From Deltaproteobacteria bacterium (GTDB taxonomy: Bacteria > Myxococcota > Kuafuiibacteriia > Kuafuiibacteriales > Kuafuiibacteriaceae), in NCBI GenBank assembly GCA_016703535.1, contig JADJBV010000002.1:682001-746000 (forward strand): 64,000 nt of DNA. Direction: 5' to 3'. The notes below the pieces were generated by a model. The model saw nothing but the letters and a program-made list of their open reading frames with translations. It did not search any database and was not told the DNA's origin. A program made the position numbers and the translations under genes. The first letter of the stretch is position 1, and each line of letters opens with the position of its first letter. Shown one piece after another: positions 29,030 through 37,843 of this stretch.

Positions 29030-30042
29030 GCCCTCGGGTCCCTCGGCTGGCCGTGACCATGGGCGATCCGGTCGGGATCGGGCCCGAGGTCATCTTGAAG
29101 GCCGCCACGGTCAACGACGTCCGCGCCGCCGCCGAGCTGGTGGTCTTCGGAGATCCGTCGGTCCTGGAGCGGGCGGCCCGGGAGATGGAGCTGGCCACCA
29201 CCGATCTCACCCGCAACTCGGCCCCCAATTTTCGAGTGGAGCCGATCGGGTTGGCGGTGGGGGCTGACTTTCGCTGGGCCAAGCCCACCTTGGAGACGGA
29301 CCAGGCTCAACTGGCCTACGTCCGGGCGGCCTACGAAGCGGTCCGGGATGGTCGCGCCGACGCCATCGTCACCGCGCCGATCAGCAAGGCCGCCCTCAGC
29401 CGGATCGGAGCCCCTTGGCCGGGTCACACCGAGATGTTGGCCGACTGGTGTGGGGTCCCTCGACCGCTGATGATGTTGGCCGGCCCCACGCTGAAGGTCG
29501 TGCCGATCACCACCCACGTGGCGTTGGCCCAGGTGCCGGCGCTGATCACCAAAGACCTGGTGCTCCACGCCCTGCGGGTCACGCACCAGACCTTCAAACA
29601 TCACTTCAACAATCACCGACCCCGCTTGGCCGTGGCCGGGCTCAATCCTCACGCAGGTGAAGGGGGTTTGTTTGGCCGGGAAGAGCTGGAGCAGATCCAG
29701 CCGGCGGTGGAGGCGGCCAAGGCCGAAGGCATCCACGCGGTCGGGCCATTGGCGCCCGACACCGTGTTTCATCGGGCGGTCGCCGGCGAATACGACGCGG
29801 TTTTGGGCATGTACCACGACCAAGCGTTGATCCCCCTCAAGCTCCTCGACTTCGATCGGGCCGTAAACGTCACCTTGGGCTTGCCCATCGTGCGGACCAG
29901 CGTCGATCACGGCACGGCCTACGACATCGCCGGGCAAGGGGTCGCGGCCGCCTCCAGCATGATCGAGGCGATCCGGTTGGCGGCGCGGATGGTCCAAGAC
30001 GGTTGGCGGGCCCGCGGCGATGGAGGCCCACCCTCAGCATGA
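29026..30042 (+). CDS. pdxA: 4-hydroxythreonine-4-phosphate dehydrogenase PdxA
   Basis: Oxidises 4-phosphohydroxy-L-threonine in pyridoxal 5'-phosphate synthesis. A TTG start overlaps the previous stop as TTGA, so translation is coupled; an internal ATG (VTMGDP) would be too late. Family motifs are LAVTMGDPVGIGPEV, ITAPISKAAL-like TAPISKAALSRIG, and the metal-binding His in WPGHTEML, ITTHVALAQVP and GMYHDQALIPLK. It ends with SVDHGTAYDIAGQGVAAASSM. At 338 residues it is the normal length. Its place among FHA, HEAT and HAMP genes is unusual; no other B6 gene is in the window. Confidence 0.95.
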   Translation: MSPRVPRLAVTMGDPVGIGPEVILKAATVNDVRAAAELVVFGDPSVLERAAREMELATTDLTRNSAPNFRVEPIGLAVGADFRWAKPTLETDQAQLAYVRAAYEAVRDGRADAIVTAPISKAALSRIGAPWPGHTEMLADWCGVPRPLMMLAGPTLKVVPITTHVALAQVPALITKDLVLHALRVTHQTFKHHFNNHRPRLAVAGLNPHAGEGGLFGREELEQIQPAVEAAKAEGIHAVGPLAPDTVFHRAVAGEYDAVLGMYHDQALIPLKLLDFDRAVNVTLGLPIVRTSVDHGTAYDIAGQGVAAASSMIEAIRLAARMVQDGWRARGDGGPPSA

Positions 30043-30842
30043 GGCGCATCGCCCTGGCGTTGCTCCTCGGCCTTTGGGCCACCCCGGTTTGGGCCAAGGC
30101 GCCCGACGAGATCGATCGCCTGCTCGGGATCATCGCGCAGGACTCCTCTTACAAAGTCCGGATGCAGGCGATCCGGGTGTTGTCCCGGCGGCTGGAGCAG
30201 AACACCACTCCGGTCAGTGATGGAGTGCTGAACAGCCTGGCCACCGCCGCCACCAAAGACGAAAGCCACCTGGTCCGCGGCTTTGCCTGCGTGGCCTTGG
30301 GCAACCTGCAAGATCCCCGGGCGCGCCCGGCCCTCACCGCCGCCGCCCGTGATCCCGAAGAGCTGGTCCGCCAGCAGGCCAACATGGCCTTGAGCCGGCT
30401 GCCCGCGACGCCTCCTCCTCCACCGCCGCCCCCGTCCGGTGGGCCCGCCCGGTTGGTGGTGGCGGTGGACGTGACCCCCGGGGTCGAGGCCCAGGCCTTG
30501 GAAGGCCCGTTTTTGACGATGTTGACCGAAGGATTTCGTGGTGCGGCCGCCGAACGTTTTGTGGTCGGGCCTGCCGCCGACGGCCGAGGTTTCCACCTGA
30601 AGGGCAGCATCGCCGAGCTCTCCAGCGTGGCTCAGGCCGACGGGAGCCAGCGGGTCACCATCGTCGTGAAAGTCGCGATCGCAACCTGGCCGGAGAACAA
30701 TCTCCGGCACGTGATGTCCGCCAAGGCCAGCGCCATGACCAAAGCCAGCGGTGGGGCGTTGGCTCGGGTGCAAGAGAAGTTGCTGAAGGCCGCGGTGGAG
30801 AGGGCCGTCAAGGATTCGATGGCCGAGATCGGGGGAGGATGA
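30039..30842 (+). CDS. Exported HEAT-repeat protein
   Basis: Start chosen at ATG 30039, overlapping the pdxA stop (ATGA). It gives a signal peptide, MRRIALALLLGLWATPVWA, cleaved before KAPDE. Residues about 25-130 are HEAT/PBS-lyase-type helical repeats (LVRGFACVALGNLQDPRARPAL, LVRQQANMALSRL). A Pro-rich linker follows, then a beta-rich C-terminal domain of about 130 residues with no recognised family. HEAT repeats bind proteins; the partner is unknown. It is coupled to the genes on both sides, so it belongs to the FHA-pdxA-HEAT-HAMP unit. Confidence 0.8.
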   Translation: MRRIALALLLGLWATPVWAKAPDEIDRLLGIIAQDSSYKVRMQAIRVLSRRLEQNTTPVSDGVLNSLATAATKDESHLVRGFACVALGNLQDPRARPALTAAARDPEELVRQQANMALSRLPATPPPPPPPPSGGPARLVVAVDVTPGVEAQALEGPFLTMLTEGFRGAAAERFVVGPAADGRGFHLKGSIAELSSVAQADGSQRVTIVVKVAIATWPENNLRHVMSAKASAMTKASGGALARVQEKLLKAAVERAVKDSMAEIGGG

Positions 30843-31450
30843 ACATGAACACGGGCAGACAGCAGCGCAAGATGACCAACTTGCTGCTCAACCGGAGCTT
30901 TCAGCTCAAATACACCGGGATGGTCGTCGGTTTGTCGTCGGTGATCTCCATCGGGCTCGGCTTCTTTTTGGTCGAGCAGATGCGGGAGAACTCCCGGATG
31001 TTGCAGCTGGAGACCAACCTGGATGCGGTGTTTCAGGAGCAGCTGGTGGCCGCCGATGCCAAGACGATCTTGGTGATGGTCGGCGCCCTCATCGCCTTCA
31101 ACGTGGTGTTGGGTTTGGGGGTGGTCTTCGTGACCCACCGGATGGCCGGCCCGATCTTCGTCTTTCGTCGTTATCTGCGGGTGATCGGGGAGGGGCGCAT
31201 CCCTCAGGTGCGGGCGCTGCGCAAAGGTGATGAGTTTGGCGAGGTGATCGAGCAGCTCCAGCTCACCGTGGTGGCGCTGGAAGAACGTCTGAAGCGCGAG
31301 ATCGCCGGCCTGGAGCGGGCCCGGTCCGCTTTGGTCGGGCAAAACTCGGCCGAAGCCCAGGCCGAGGTGGAGCGCCTCTTGTCGGAAAAGCGCAACGCGA
31401 TCGAGGCCCCTCAGTCGACCGACATCCCGCCTCAACCCGGGCCGACGTAA
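30839..31450 (+). CDS. Membrane protein with HAMP domain and no output domain
   Basis: ATG at 30839 overlaps the previous stop (ATGA). The 203-residue product has two membrane helices, at about 28-48 and 78-100. A short periplasmic loop of about 30 residues lies between them. A HAMP linker follows (about 101-155: HRMAGPIFVFRRYLRVIGEGRIPQ, DEFGEVIEQLQ), then a coiled coil and a Pro-rich tail. There is no kinase, cyclase or chemoreceptor signalling domain. It may pass a signal to a separate partner, perhaps the FHA protein of the same operon. The last 19 bases overlap the convergent citrate-synthase gene. Confidence 0.82.
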   Translation: MNMNTGRQQRKMTNLLLNRSFQLKYTGMVVGLSSVISIGLGFFLVEQMRENSRMLQLETNLDAVFQEQLVAADAKTILVMVGALIAFNVVLGLGVVFVTHRMAGPIFVFRRYLRVIGEGRIPQVRALRKGDEFGEVIEQLQLTVVALEERLKREIAGLERARSALVGQNSAEAQAEVERLLSEKRNAIEAPQSTDIPPQPGPT

Positions 31451-32661
31451 CGGGCCCGGGGGCGCACGATGAAGCCCTGCTGTCGTTGCTCCAAGGTGTG
31501 GGCCACCCAACCCGCGATCCTCCCCAACGCGAACATCGCGGTGGCGCCATCCTCCAGGCCGGTGGCCAACGCGACCGCCACCAAACCCGCGTCCAAGGTG
31601 GGGGCCCCGCGCCCGGTCTCCCGCATCACCCGGACGATCGCCTGCAACACCCGGAGCCGAGGCTCTTGCCCATGGAGCTGCTGGGCCGCCGCCAAAAGGG
31701 GTGGGGCCCTTGGATCACCGTCTGGATAAAGTGGATGGACGAAGCCTGGGATCGGCTCACCCCGTTGGGCCCGCTCCCGGATCACCCGCTCGGCCCGGCC
31801 CGGGGTGGCGACCTCGCTGATCAAGGCCTCCACCCGATCGCAGGCCGCCCCGTGTTCGGGGCCCGAAAGAGTGGACAGGGCGGCGCTGATGACCGCGTAG
31901 AGATCGGCGCCGGTGGAGGCCGCCACCCGGGCGGTGAAGGTGGAAGGGTTGAGGTCGTGTTCCGCCGACAAAACCAGGGCCTGGTTGATCACCCGCTGCT
32001 GGGCCGAGGTCGAGCCGGCGCCTTGCGCCAGGAGCAACACCTCGGCCAGGGACTCGGCCTTGAGCGCCGCCTTTAGCCGGCGTGAATGACCGATGGCCAA
32101 GCTGGTGGCCAAGGCCCGGATCAGCCGCCGGGCCCGGGCCTGTTCAGCCGCGGCGATCCCCGGCGTGCGATCAAGATCGTTCACCGCCAACAGCGGCAAC
32201 ACCAGCCAAAGGCGCAGCAGCGGTCGCGGCGCCAAACGAAAGAGTTCGGGTGGCAAAGTGGGGAGCCGTTCGGCCAACTCCGGCTCGAAGGAGAGGGGCG
32301 GTCCACCCCACAACAAGGCCGCCACCGACTCGAAGGGCAATCGCTCCGCCAAGGCCACCGCCGACTGGCCTCGGTATTCGGGCCCGTGGGGGCCGATCCG
32401 GGCGATTTCGGTCTCCAACACCGGCTCCCCGAGCCGCAAGGCGCCCGCCGCCACTGGGCCGTGTCCTCGTCGGGCGTCGTGGCGCACCTTGAGCCGCATG
32501 ACATCTTCTCTTTTGTAGGCCCGGGGTCGACCCGCCGGGCCGGGCACACTTTCGATCCAACCTCGGGAGACGTAGGCGTAGAGCGTCGCCGCCTTCACTC
32601 CGAGTAACGCCGCCGCCGCCTTTGCGCTCAAATATTGATTGTCGAATCTATCTTGAGCCAC
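31432..32661 (-). CDS. Citrate synthase family protein with N-terminal MerR-like DNA-binding domain
   Basis: GTG start at 32661, 409 residues. Residues about 8-65 form a winged-helix/excisionase-like domain (LSAKAAAALLGVKAATLYAYVSRGWI, then GPAGRPRAYKREDVMRLK). The rest is a type II-like citrate synthase fold, with His in SGPEHGAA, His in PGFVHPLYPDGDPRA and Asp in GAPTLDAGL; the last helix ends GRIAGWVAHTLEQ. It could be an enzyme that represses its own or the divergent citrate synthase gene, or an active (methyl)citrate synthase. The three catalytic positions look kept. Which reaction it performs cannot be read from the sequence. Confidence 0.88.
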   Translation of the reverse strand: MAQDRFDNQYLSAKAAAALLGVKAATLYAYVSRGWIESVPGPAGRPRAYKREDVMRLKVRHDARRGHGPVAAGALRLGEPVLETEIARIGPHGPEYRGQSAVALAERLPFESVAALLWGGPPLSFEPELAERLPTLPPELFRLAPRPLLRLWLVLPLLAVNDLDRTPGIAAAEQARARRLIRALATSLAIGHSRRLKAALKAESLAEVLLLAQGAGSTSAQQRVINQALVLSAEHDLNPSTFTARVAASTGADLYAVISAALSTLSGPEHGAACDRVEALISEVATPGRAERVIRERAQRGEPIPGFVHPLYPDGDPRAPPLLAAAQQLHGQEPRLRVLQAIVRVMRETGRGAPTLDAGLVAVALATGLEDGATAMFALGRIAGWVAHTLEQRQQGFIVRPRARYVGPG

Positions 32662-32669
32662 TTGATCAA
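32662..32669. promoter_or_regulatory. Candidate operator between the divergent citrate synthase genes
   Basis: A perfect palindrome, TTGATCAA, lies in the 26-base space between the two start codons. It is next to TTGATT and TTGAGC half-site-like words. It could be a binding site for the fused HTH domain; this is only a positional guess. Confidence 0.35.
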
Positions 32670-32687
32670 CAATGGTGCCCTGGAGGC

Positions 32688-33782
32688 ATGGAAAACAAGA
32701 GCAAGAGTGGCTTGGAAGGCATCAACGTCGCCGACACCCGGCTCAGTGAGGTCGACGGGGCGGCGGGGCGGCTGATCGTCGCCGGCAGCGCCATCGAGGA
32801 TCTGGCCGGGCGGGTGGAGTTCGCCCAGGTGGTGGGGCGCCTGCTGCAGATCCACGGGGTGGAGGTTCGGCTCGGGGAAGGGCGTCTTTGGGCGCACGAG
32901 CGGATCTCGCGGCTGGGCGACGCGCTCGATCGCAGCGATGGCATGGACGCCTTGCGGGCGGCCTTGGCCCATCAGAACGCCCAACTCCCGGCCTTGGGGG
33001 GCCCCCGGGCCGAGGTGGAGTTCGATGAAGTGCTGCGGGCGATCGGCGCTACTGCGACCTACGTGGCGGCTTGGTCACGGCGACAGGCCGGTCAGCCGCC
33101 TTTGGCCCCGAGCGCCGCCCGTGGCCACGCCGAGGACTACCTGTATTTGACCCGGGGTGAGGCGCCGGACTCGGCGGTGCGGGCCCTCGACGCCTATTTG
33201 GTGACCATCGTCGATCACGGGATGAACGCCTCCACCTTTGCGGCCCGAGTCGCGGCGTCCACCGGCACCGATCTCTATTCGGCTTTGGTCGCCGGCGTCG
33301 GCACCCTCAAGGGGCCCCTCCACGGCGGCGCGCCCGGCCCGGTGTTGGACATGTTGGATCAGATCAAGCGGCCCGAAGCGGCCGAGGCCTGGTTGACCGA
33401 GGCCCTCGACGCGGGTCGACGCATCATGGGTATGGGACACCGCATCTACCGCGTGCGGGATCCACGGGCCGCGGTGTTGGAGCGGGCCCTCGGGGAGCTC
33501 GAGCGAGGCCCGAGCCGCCCCCGGCTCCAGTTGGCCCGGGCCGTGGAGCAGCAGGCGGAGCGACTGCTCGCCGCTCGACACCCGGATCGGCCCCTCAAGG
33601 CCAACGTCGAGTTCTACACCGCGGTCCTCCTCGAGGCAGTGGGGTTGCCTCGCCGGGCCTTCACACCGACCTTTGCGGTGGGGCGGGTCGCGGGGTGGTG
33701 TGCCCACGTCCTCGAACAACGCAGCACCGGCCGCCTGATCCGTCCAGAGGCGCGGTACGTGGGCGACCGTCCCCAAGGTTGA
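32688..33782 (+). CDS. Citrate synthase / 2-methylcitrate synthase
   Basis: Condenses acetyl-CoA (or propionyl-CoA) with oxaloacetate. The ATG at 32688 gives MENKSKSGLEGINVADTRLS, matching family N-termini; TGGAGG lies only one base before it, so the spacing is unusual. The 364-residue length fits the small type II-like group. Catalytic residues are the His of GPLHGGAP, the His of GMGHRIYRVRDPR and, at the usual Asp position, Glu in KANVEFYTAVLL. Glu occurs there in some methylcitrate-like members. It is divergent from the HTH-fused homologue, with only 26 bases between the starts. Confidence 0.9.
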   Translation: MENKSKSGLEGINVADTRLSEVDGAAGRLIVAGSAIEDLAGRVEFAQVVGRLLQIHGVEVRLGEGRLWAHERISRLGDALDRSDGMDALRAALAHQNAQLPALGGPRAEVEFDEVLRAIGATATYVAAWSRRQAGQPPLAPSAARGHAEDYLYLTRGEAPDSAVRALDAYLVTIVDHGMNASTFAARVAASTGTDLYSALVAGVGTLKGPLHGGAPGPVLDMLDQIKRPEAAEAWLTEALDAGRRIMGMGHRIYRVRDPRAAVLERALGELERGPSRPRLQLARAVEQQAERLLAARHPDRPLKANVEFYTAVLLEAVGLPRRAFTPTFAVGRVAGWCAHVLEQRSTGRLIRPEARYVGDRPQG

Positions 33783-33947
33783 CCCCGGGGCCTCAACCTC
33801 GGGACTCCCGCGTGGTTAGCCCTGGGTTCCTTGACCTCGCCGATCGCTGCCGGTCTTTCCCTTGGTAGGGCAGATTCGCCTACACCGCCTTGACGCCCTC
33901 CGATCACTCTCGTATGCCTCCCCCTCACGAGGGTCCCGGTGAGCCAC

Positions 33948-34020
33948 GGGCCCATAGCTCAGCGGTTAGAGCTGTCGGCTCATAACCGATAGGTCCCTGG
34001 TTCGAATCCAGGTGGGCCCA
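33948..34020 (+). tRNA. tRNA with CAU anticodon (tRNA-Met or lysidine-type tRNA-Ile2)
   Basis: A full cloverleaf: the acceptor GGGCCCA pairs with TGGGCCC, with A73. The D arm is GCTC/GAGC, the anticodon stem GTCGG/CCGAT with loop CTCATAA, and the T arm CCTGG/CCAGG with TTCGAAT. No CCA is encoded. The acceptor start and the GGTTAGAGC D arm resemble tRNA-Ile2(CAU), whose C34 is changed to lysidine by TilS; an elongator tRNA-Met remains possible. Confidence 0.93.
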
Positions 34021-34130
34021 TCGCGGGAGGGAAGGGTCGCGTTGATCGAAGTTCAACAGTCAGCGTCAGGTACCCGCTGGGCAATCGTGCCCCCCTCCGC
34101 CCCGTTTGCTGGCGGGACCTTCGAGCTGGA

Positions 34131-34871
34131 GTGAATCAAGTGCGTGCGACCCTGCTAGCCCTCTACAACCTCCAGACCATCGACTCGGGCGTGCTCGAGA
34201 TCGAGAAGGGTGGACAGCAGATCCCGAAGCGGATCGCCGAAGCGGAGGCGGGGCTGGATGGCCTGCGCAGCGAACTCGGCAAGCTGAACGCCGAGGCCGA
34301 CGACATGCGTCGGCAGATCCACGACATCGACGCCCTCAACAGCGAAGAGTCGTCCAAGCACAAGAAGTGGAAGTCTCGGCTCAACGAGCTGAAGTCGCCC
34401 CGCGAGTACCAGGCCCTCTCCCGGGAGCTGGAGATGGGCGAACGTCAGGTCCGGGAGAACGACGAAAAAGGCACGACCATCTTGGGTCAGATCGAGGAGC
34501 TGCAGAAGCGCATCGACGCCAAGAACGAAGACCTGCGCGCCGCCGAAGTGGGCGCCAGCGCCAAGGTCCGGGAGCTGCGTGAGGCTCAGGCCAAGCTCAA
34601 CTCCGACGCCGAAAAGGCTCGCTCCGGTCGCGCCGAAGCGCTCAAGGCCGTGCCCGAGCGGGTGCTCAAGAAGTACGAACAGCTCCGGGCCCACAAAGGT
34701 GGCATCGCGGTCGCGGTGGTCTCCGATGGCACCTGCCGAGCCTGCAACGTACGCCTGCGGCCCCAACACGCGGTGGTGTTGCTCCGCTGCGAGTCCTTGG
34801 AGCAATGCTCCAGCTGCCAGCGGCTTTTGGTCCCCGACGTCCTGATCAAGGGCGAAGACAAGCCGGCCTGA
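34131..34871 (+). CDS. Coiled-coil protein with C4 zinc ribbon (COG1579/zf-RING_7 type)
   Basis: The GTG start has GGAG just upstream. Residues about 1-175 are one long antiparallel coiled coil (KKWKSRLNELKSPREYQALS is the typical hairpin turn region). The C-terminus holds a four-Cys zinc ribbon, CRAC (about 202) and CSSC (about 228), with RLRPQHAVVLL between. This family is widespread, and its function is poorly understood; nucleic-acid or protein binding is suspected. Length (246) is normal. It lies 24 bases before the beta-helix lipoprotein gene and may be co-transcribed with it. Confidence 0.88.
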   Translation: MNQVRATLLALYNLQTIDSGVLEIEKGGQQIPKRIAEAEAGLDGLRSELGKLNAEADDMRRQIHDIDALNSEESSKHKKWKSRLNELKSPREYQALSRELEMGERQVRENDEKGTTILGQIEELQKRIDAKNEDLRAAEVGASAKVRELREAQAKLNSDAEKARSGRAEALKAVPERVLKKYEQLRAHKGGIAVAVVSDGTCRACNVRLRPQHAVVLLRCESLEQCSSCQRLLVPDVLIKGEDKPA

Positions 34872-34894
34872 CGCCTCGTGCTAAGCTCCTCCCC

Positions 34895-37288
34895 GTGCGG
34901 TGGGGGCTGGTGTTCGTTTGCCTGGGGGCCTGCGCCCCAACTCGACCTCTGCCCTTGCCCGACGACGAGGGTGCCCAAACACTCCTCCTCATCGAGCCGG
35001 CCGCGACGCACTTGCTCGGGATCGACCTGTCCCGGGAGGAAGACCCACCGCCTGGCGCCCTACGGAGCACTCGGCCGCTCTACGCCCGCAGCTACGCGCA
35101 AGACCTCTCTGGTCTGGGCCTGGTGGCGGGGTGGACGCCGCTGGTGCCGGAAGGGCCGGGCAATCGACCTTTGCCCGCAGGTCTGGCCACCCACCGCGCC
35201 GATCTGACCGTCGATCCACCGACCTGGGCGCGGATGAGTCAGGACGAAGCGGACGAGGTGCTGGGGAAGATCCACTTGCCCGGCGCCGATCAAGGTTGTG
35301 AGCGCGACGGAGGTTGTTGGGTGACCGAACAGGGCCAGCCGATCTGCCTTCAGCCCTGCCCAAACTTGGCGCCGCTCCTTTCGCCCGAGCCGCCCACGCC
35401 ACCCGAACCACCTCAGCTCGGGCCTTGTCCCGCGACCTGGAGCGCCGTCACCTCGACCCTCAGCCCGGGCCTCGAGCGGTGTCTGCCCCCGGAGCTCACG
35501 TGCCCACCCGATGAGTTTCGCTCGTTGGCCGACGCGGCCTGTCAGCCCGAACCTTGCCCCGCCGATGGTTGGCCCGCCAACGCGCCGACCGACGCACTTT
35601 TCGTCGATCCCACCGCGGCGCCCGGGGGTGATGGTTCATTGGCGGCGCCTTTTTCTAGCTTGGCCGTCGCGGTGGGGAACGCTCCACCGGGCGCGATCTT
35701 GGCCCTCCGGGTCGGTGAACATCAGGCGGGCCTGATCTTGAACGGAGTGCACCTCTTGGGCGCGTGTCGCTCTCAGGTGGTGTTGTTGCCGAGCGTCAAC
35801 CCGCGACAGGCCACCCTCTCTGCGGGCACCCACACCGTACACTTGCAAGGGCTGACCATCCGCAGCGGCTCCACGGGCCAGGGGCTGCGGGTGGTGAGCG
35901 GAGCCCGGGCCGAACTGGATCAGATCCAACTCGAAGGGGGCCAGGCCGTCGCGGTGTGGGTCGAGCCGCGCGCCAGCTTGCGGGCCCGTCGCAGCTCGAT
36001 CATCGGACCCGGCCCGCTGTTAACGGTCACCCAGGGTGCGGTCGAACTTTCGGCCTCCCGCCTGCAAGGAGGCGGGAGGCTCGCTTGTGTGCAGGCCAAC
36101 AACGCCAACCTCGAGCTCACCGATCTGGAAGTGAACGGGTGCAGCGATGGCATTTCGCTCATGGGCGGCGGCCTCACCGCCACCCGCCTATCCTTCCGAG
36201 GTTTGAGTGAAGACAGCTTGATCCTGACCAACACCGCCACCGCCACCATCAGTGAACTCTACATCCGAGGAGGCGCCAACGGGATCTTGGTGCAGTCGAA
36301 CTCCCGGCTCGAGTTGGCCCGCTACTTCGCGTCGGCGATGCGGGGTCGAGGGGTGGCGGGGTCTCAGGCCAAACTCACCCTCCGAGATCTCGTGTTCGAG
36401 TCCACCCGGGAGACCGGCCTGCAGGTCCATCAGTGTCAGGTGTTGGCCCACCGGGTGGCGCTCGCTGCCGTGGGACGAATCGGTGTATCGGCGACGGGCG
36501 GCGAACTCCTCCTCGAGGACCTGAGGATCGACGAAGTTCGATCGCCGACTGCCGTTCCCGTCAGCATCAACGGCCTGATCCTCGATGGGCCGGTGACCTT
36601 GAGGCGATTGCGGGTGGCCCTCTCGGCCGGAACCGCCGTGTATTATCGAAGCAGCTCCGGCTCCCGCGACGAGCTGGATCTCTCCGACCTGGAGGTGGTC
36701 AGCCTGCCCGCTGTGCAAAGGCACGCGGCGGCGATCAACGTGGTCAGCGGGACCAACGCCAACGTGGAGGCCCAGCGGGTGCGGGTGCGGGACTGGCCAG
36801 GCAGTGGCGTCACGATGCAAGGCGCCACCGTCACCATGGAAGATTTGGACATCGAGGCCCACGGCAGCTCCGGGATGGAGGTGATCGACGCCTTGTTTTC
36901 GCTGCGGCGGGCCCGGATCACCGGCACGTCTTCGGTGGCCTTGGAGATCGGCGAGCGGGCGGGCTCCACCGAAGTCGAGCTGGAGATGGTCGAGATCGAG
37001 CGGGCCCCCGGGAGCATCGGTTTACGAACCCGAGGGCTAGCTTCGGGGCGGCACCGGACCTCGTTGCGCGACTTTCGGATCACCGGACCCGCCGCCGCCG
37101 CCTTCGACATCGACTACGTGTTTTATCTCGAGCTGGTGCGAGGCCGGATCGACGGTTCGCAAGTTGGCTTGCGCCTCGAGCAGCCGTCGTTTCCGCTCAG
37201 CGCCGTCGAAGAGCAGATCTACTTCCTGAACGTGCCCCAGAAGATCGACATCCGCTGCCGCACCACCTCCCCCGATTGCCAGGATTGA
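34895..37288 (+). CDS. Lipoprotein with right-handed beta-helix repeats (paralogue of 8783-10969)
   Basis: GTG start chosen at 34895 (MRWGLVFVCLGAC), with Cys13 as lipidation site; the open frame runs upstream through the zinc-ribbon gene. The 797-residue order matches the protein at 8783-10969. An N-terminal domain is followed by a Pro-rich hinge (PEPPTPPEPPQLGPCP), a Cys-rich linker and the beta-helix. The helix covers about 260-790 (LFVDPTAAPGGDGSLAAPF marks its start, as in pectate-lyase-fold proteins). No catalytic residues could be assigned. It is likely surface-anchored and carbohydrate-binding. Confidence 0.82.
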   Translation: MRWGLVFVCLGACAPTRPLPLPDDEGAQTLLLIEPAATHLLGIDLSREEDPPPGALRSTRPLYARSYAQDLSGLGLVAGWTPLVPEGPGNRPLPAGLATHRADLTVDPPTWARMSQDEADEVLGKIHLPGADQGCERDGGCWVTEQGQPICLQPCPNLAPLLSPEPPTPPEPPQLGPCPATWSAVTSTLSPGLERCLPPELTCPPDEFRSLADAACQPEPCPADGWPANAPTDALFVDPTAAPGGDGSLAAPFSSLAVAVGNAPPGAILALRVGEHQAGLILNGVHLLGACRSQVVLLPSVNPRQATLSAGTHTVHLQGLTIRSGSTGQGLRVVSGARAELDQIQLEGGQAVAVWVEPRASLRARRSSIIGPGPLLTVTQGAVELSASRLQGGGRLACVQANNANLELTDLEVNGCSDGISLMGGGLTATRLSFRGLSEDSLILTNTATATISELYIRGGANGILVQSNSRLELARYFASAMRGRGVAGSQAKLTLRDLVFESTRETGLQVHQCQVLAHRVALAAVGRIGVSATGGELLLEDLRIDEVRSPTAVPVSINGLILDGPVTLRRLRVALSAGTAVYYRSSSGSRDELDLSDLEVVSLPAVQRHAAAINVVSGTNANVEAQRVRVRDWPGSGVTMQGATVTMEDLDIEAHGSSGMEVIDALFSLRRARITGTSSVALEIGERAGSTEVELEMVEIERAPGSIGLRTRGLASGRHRTSLRDFRITGPAAAAFDIDYVFYLELVRGRIDGSQVGLRLEQPSFPLSAVEEQIYFLNVPQKIDIRCRTTSPDCQD
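37159..37172. repeat. Palindrome GCAAGNNNNCTTGC, copy 5
   Basis: The sequence reads GCAAGTTGGCTTGC. It lies near the end of the second beta-helix gene, read as Gln-Val-Gly-Leu. Confidence 0.8.
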
Positions 37289-37310
37289 AGAGGCCGGCGC
37301 GGCGCAAAGT

Positions 37311-37726
37311 GTTCGGGTCGTCGGGGCGGCTATAAGCCGAGTTTTGTTCCGCCGGCCGAAACCGGCGGTCGCGACCATTCCTCTAGGCCCACCGTTGCCG
37401 ATGGGCTCCAGCAGCCTTACCCGGATCCTCGGGCGGGCCACCCGTGCGGACGCCGGAGCGTCCGCTTGATCCCTATTCGGCCTTGCTCCGGCTGGGGTTT
37501 GCCTTGCCGCCCGTGTCACCACGGGCGCGGTGCGCTCTTACCGCACCGGTTCGCCCTTGCCGCGTCCCCGCCGCTTTCGCGACGGCTGATCGGCGGTGTA
37601 TTTTCTGTGGCACTTTCCTGCGAGTTGCCTCGACTGGCCGTTAACCAGCAGCCTGCCCTGTGGAGCTCGGACTTTCCTCCCGTGGCGTCGCCACCAGCGG
37701 TCGCGCACCGCCCCGACGACCCGAAC
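37311..37726 (-). ncRNA. rnpB: RNase P RNA, bacterial class A
   Basis: The catalytic RNA that matures tRNA 5' ends. On the minus strand, the 5' region has the conserved GAGGAAAGTCCGAGCTCC and CACAGGGCAGGCTGCTGG blocks. The 3' region has GAACAAAACTCGGCTTATAG. The ends pair as a 19-bp perfect P1 helix (GTTCGGGTCGTCGGGGCGG at 37311-37329 with its complement at 37708-37726), which sets the boundaries at about 416 bases. No ORF in this stretch is likely to be real. Confidence 0.95.
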
Positions 37727-37843
37727 CCACGCAACCTAAGCCAACGATCCAGCCGACGGCAACGAAGATGGGGGCGTTGCCGGTCGAATCCGACGCCCAG
37801 ATCTCCATCGCCGATCTGTCGGCCGCCGTGGTGATCCCGTAGA

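Noticed and set aside
33421..33660. Loss of the catalytic Asp in the plain citrate synthase
   Set aside because: Glu replaces Asp in NVEFY, but as I recall the same change occurs in other small citrate/methylcitrate synthases, so inactivity should not be claimed.
37444..37842. Short open frames in the region after the second beta-helix gene
   Set aside because: The stretch is mostly RNase P RNA on the minus strand, recognised by its conserved blocks and 19-bp P1 helix.
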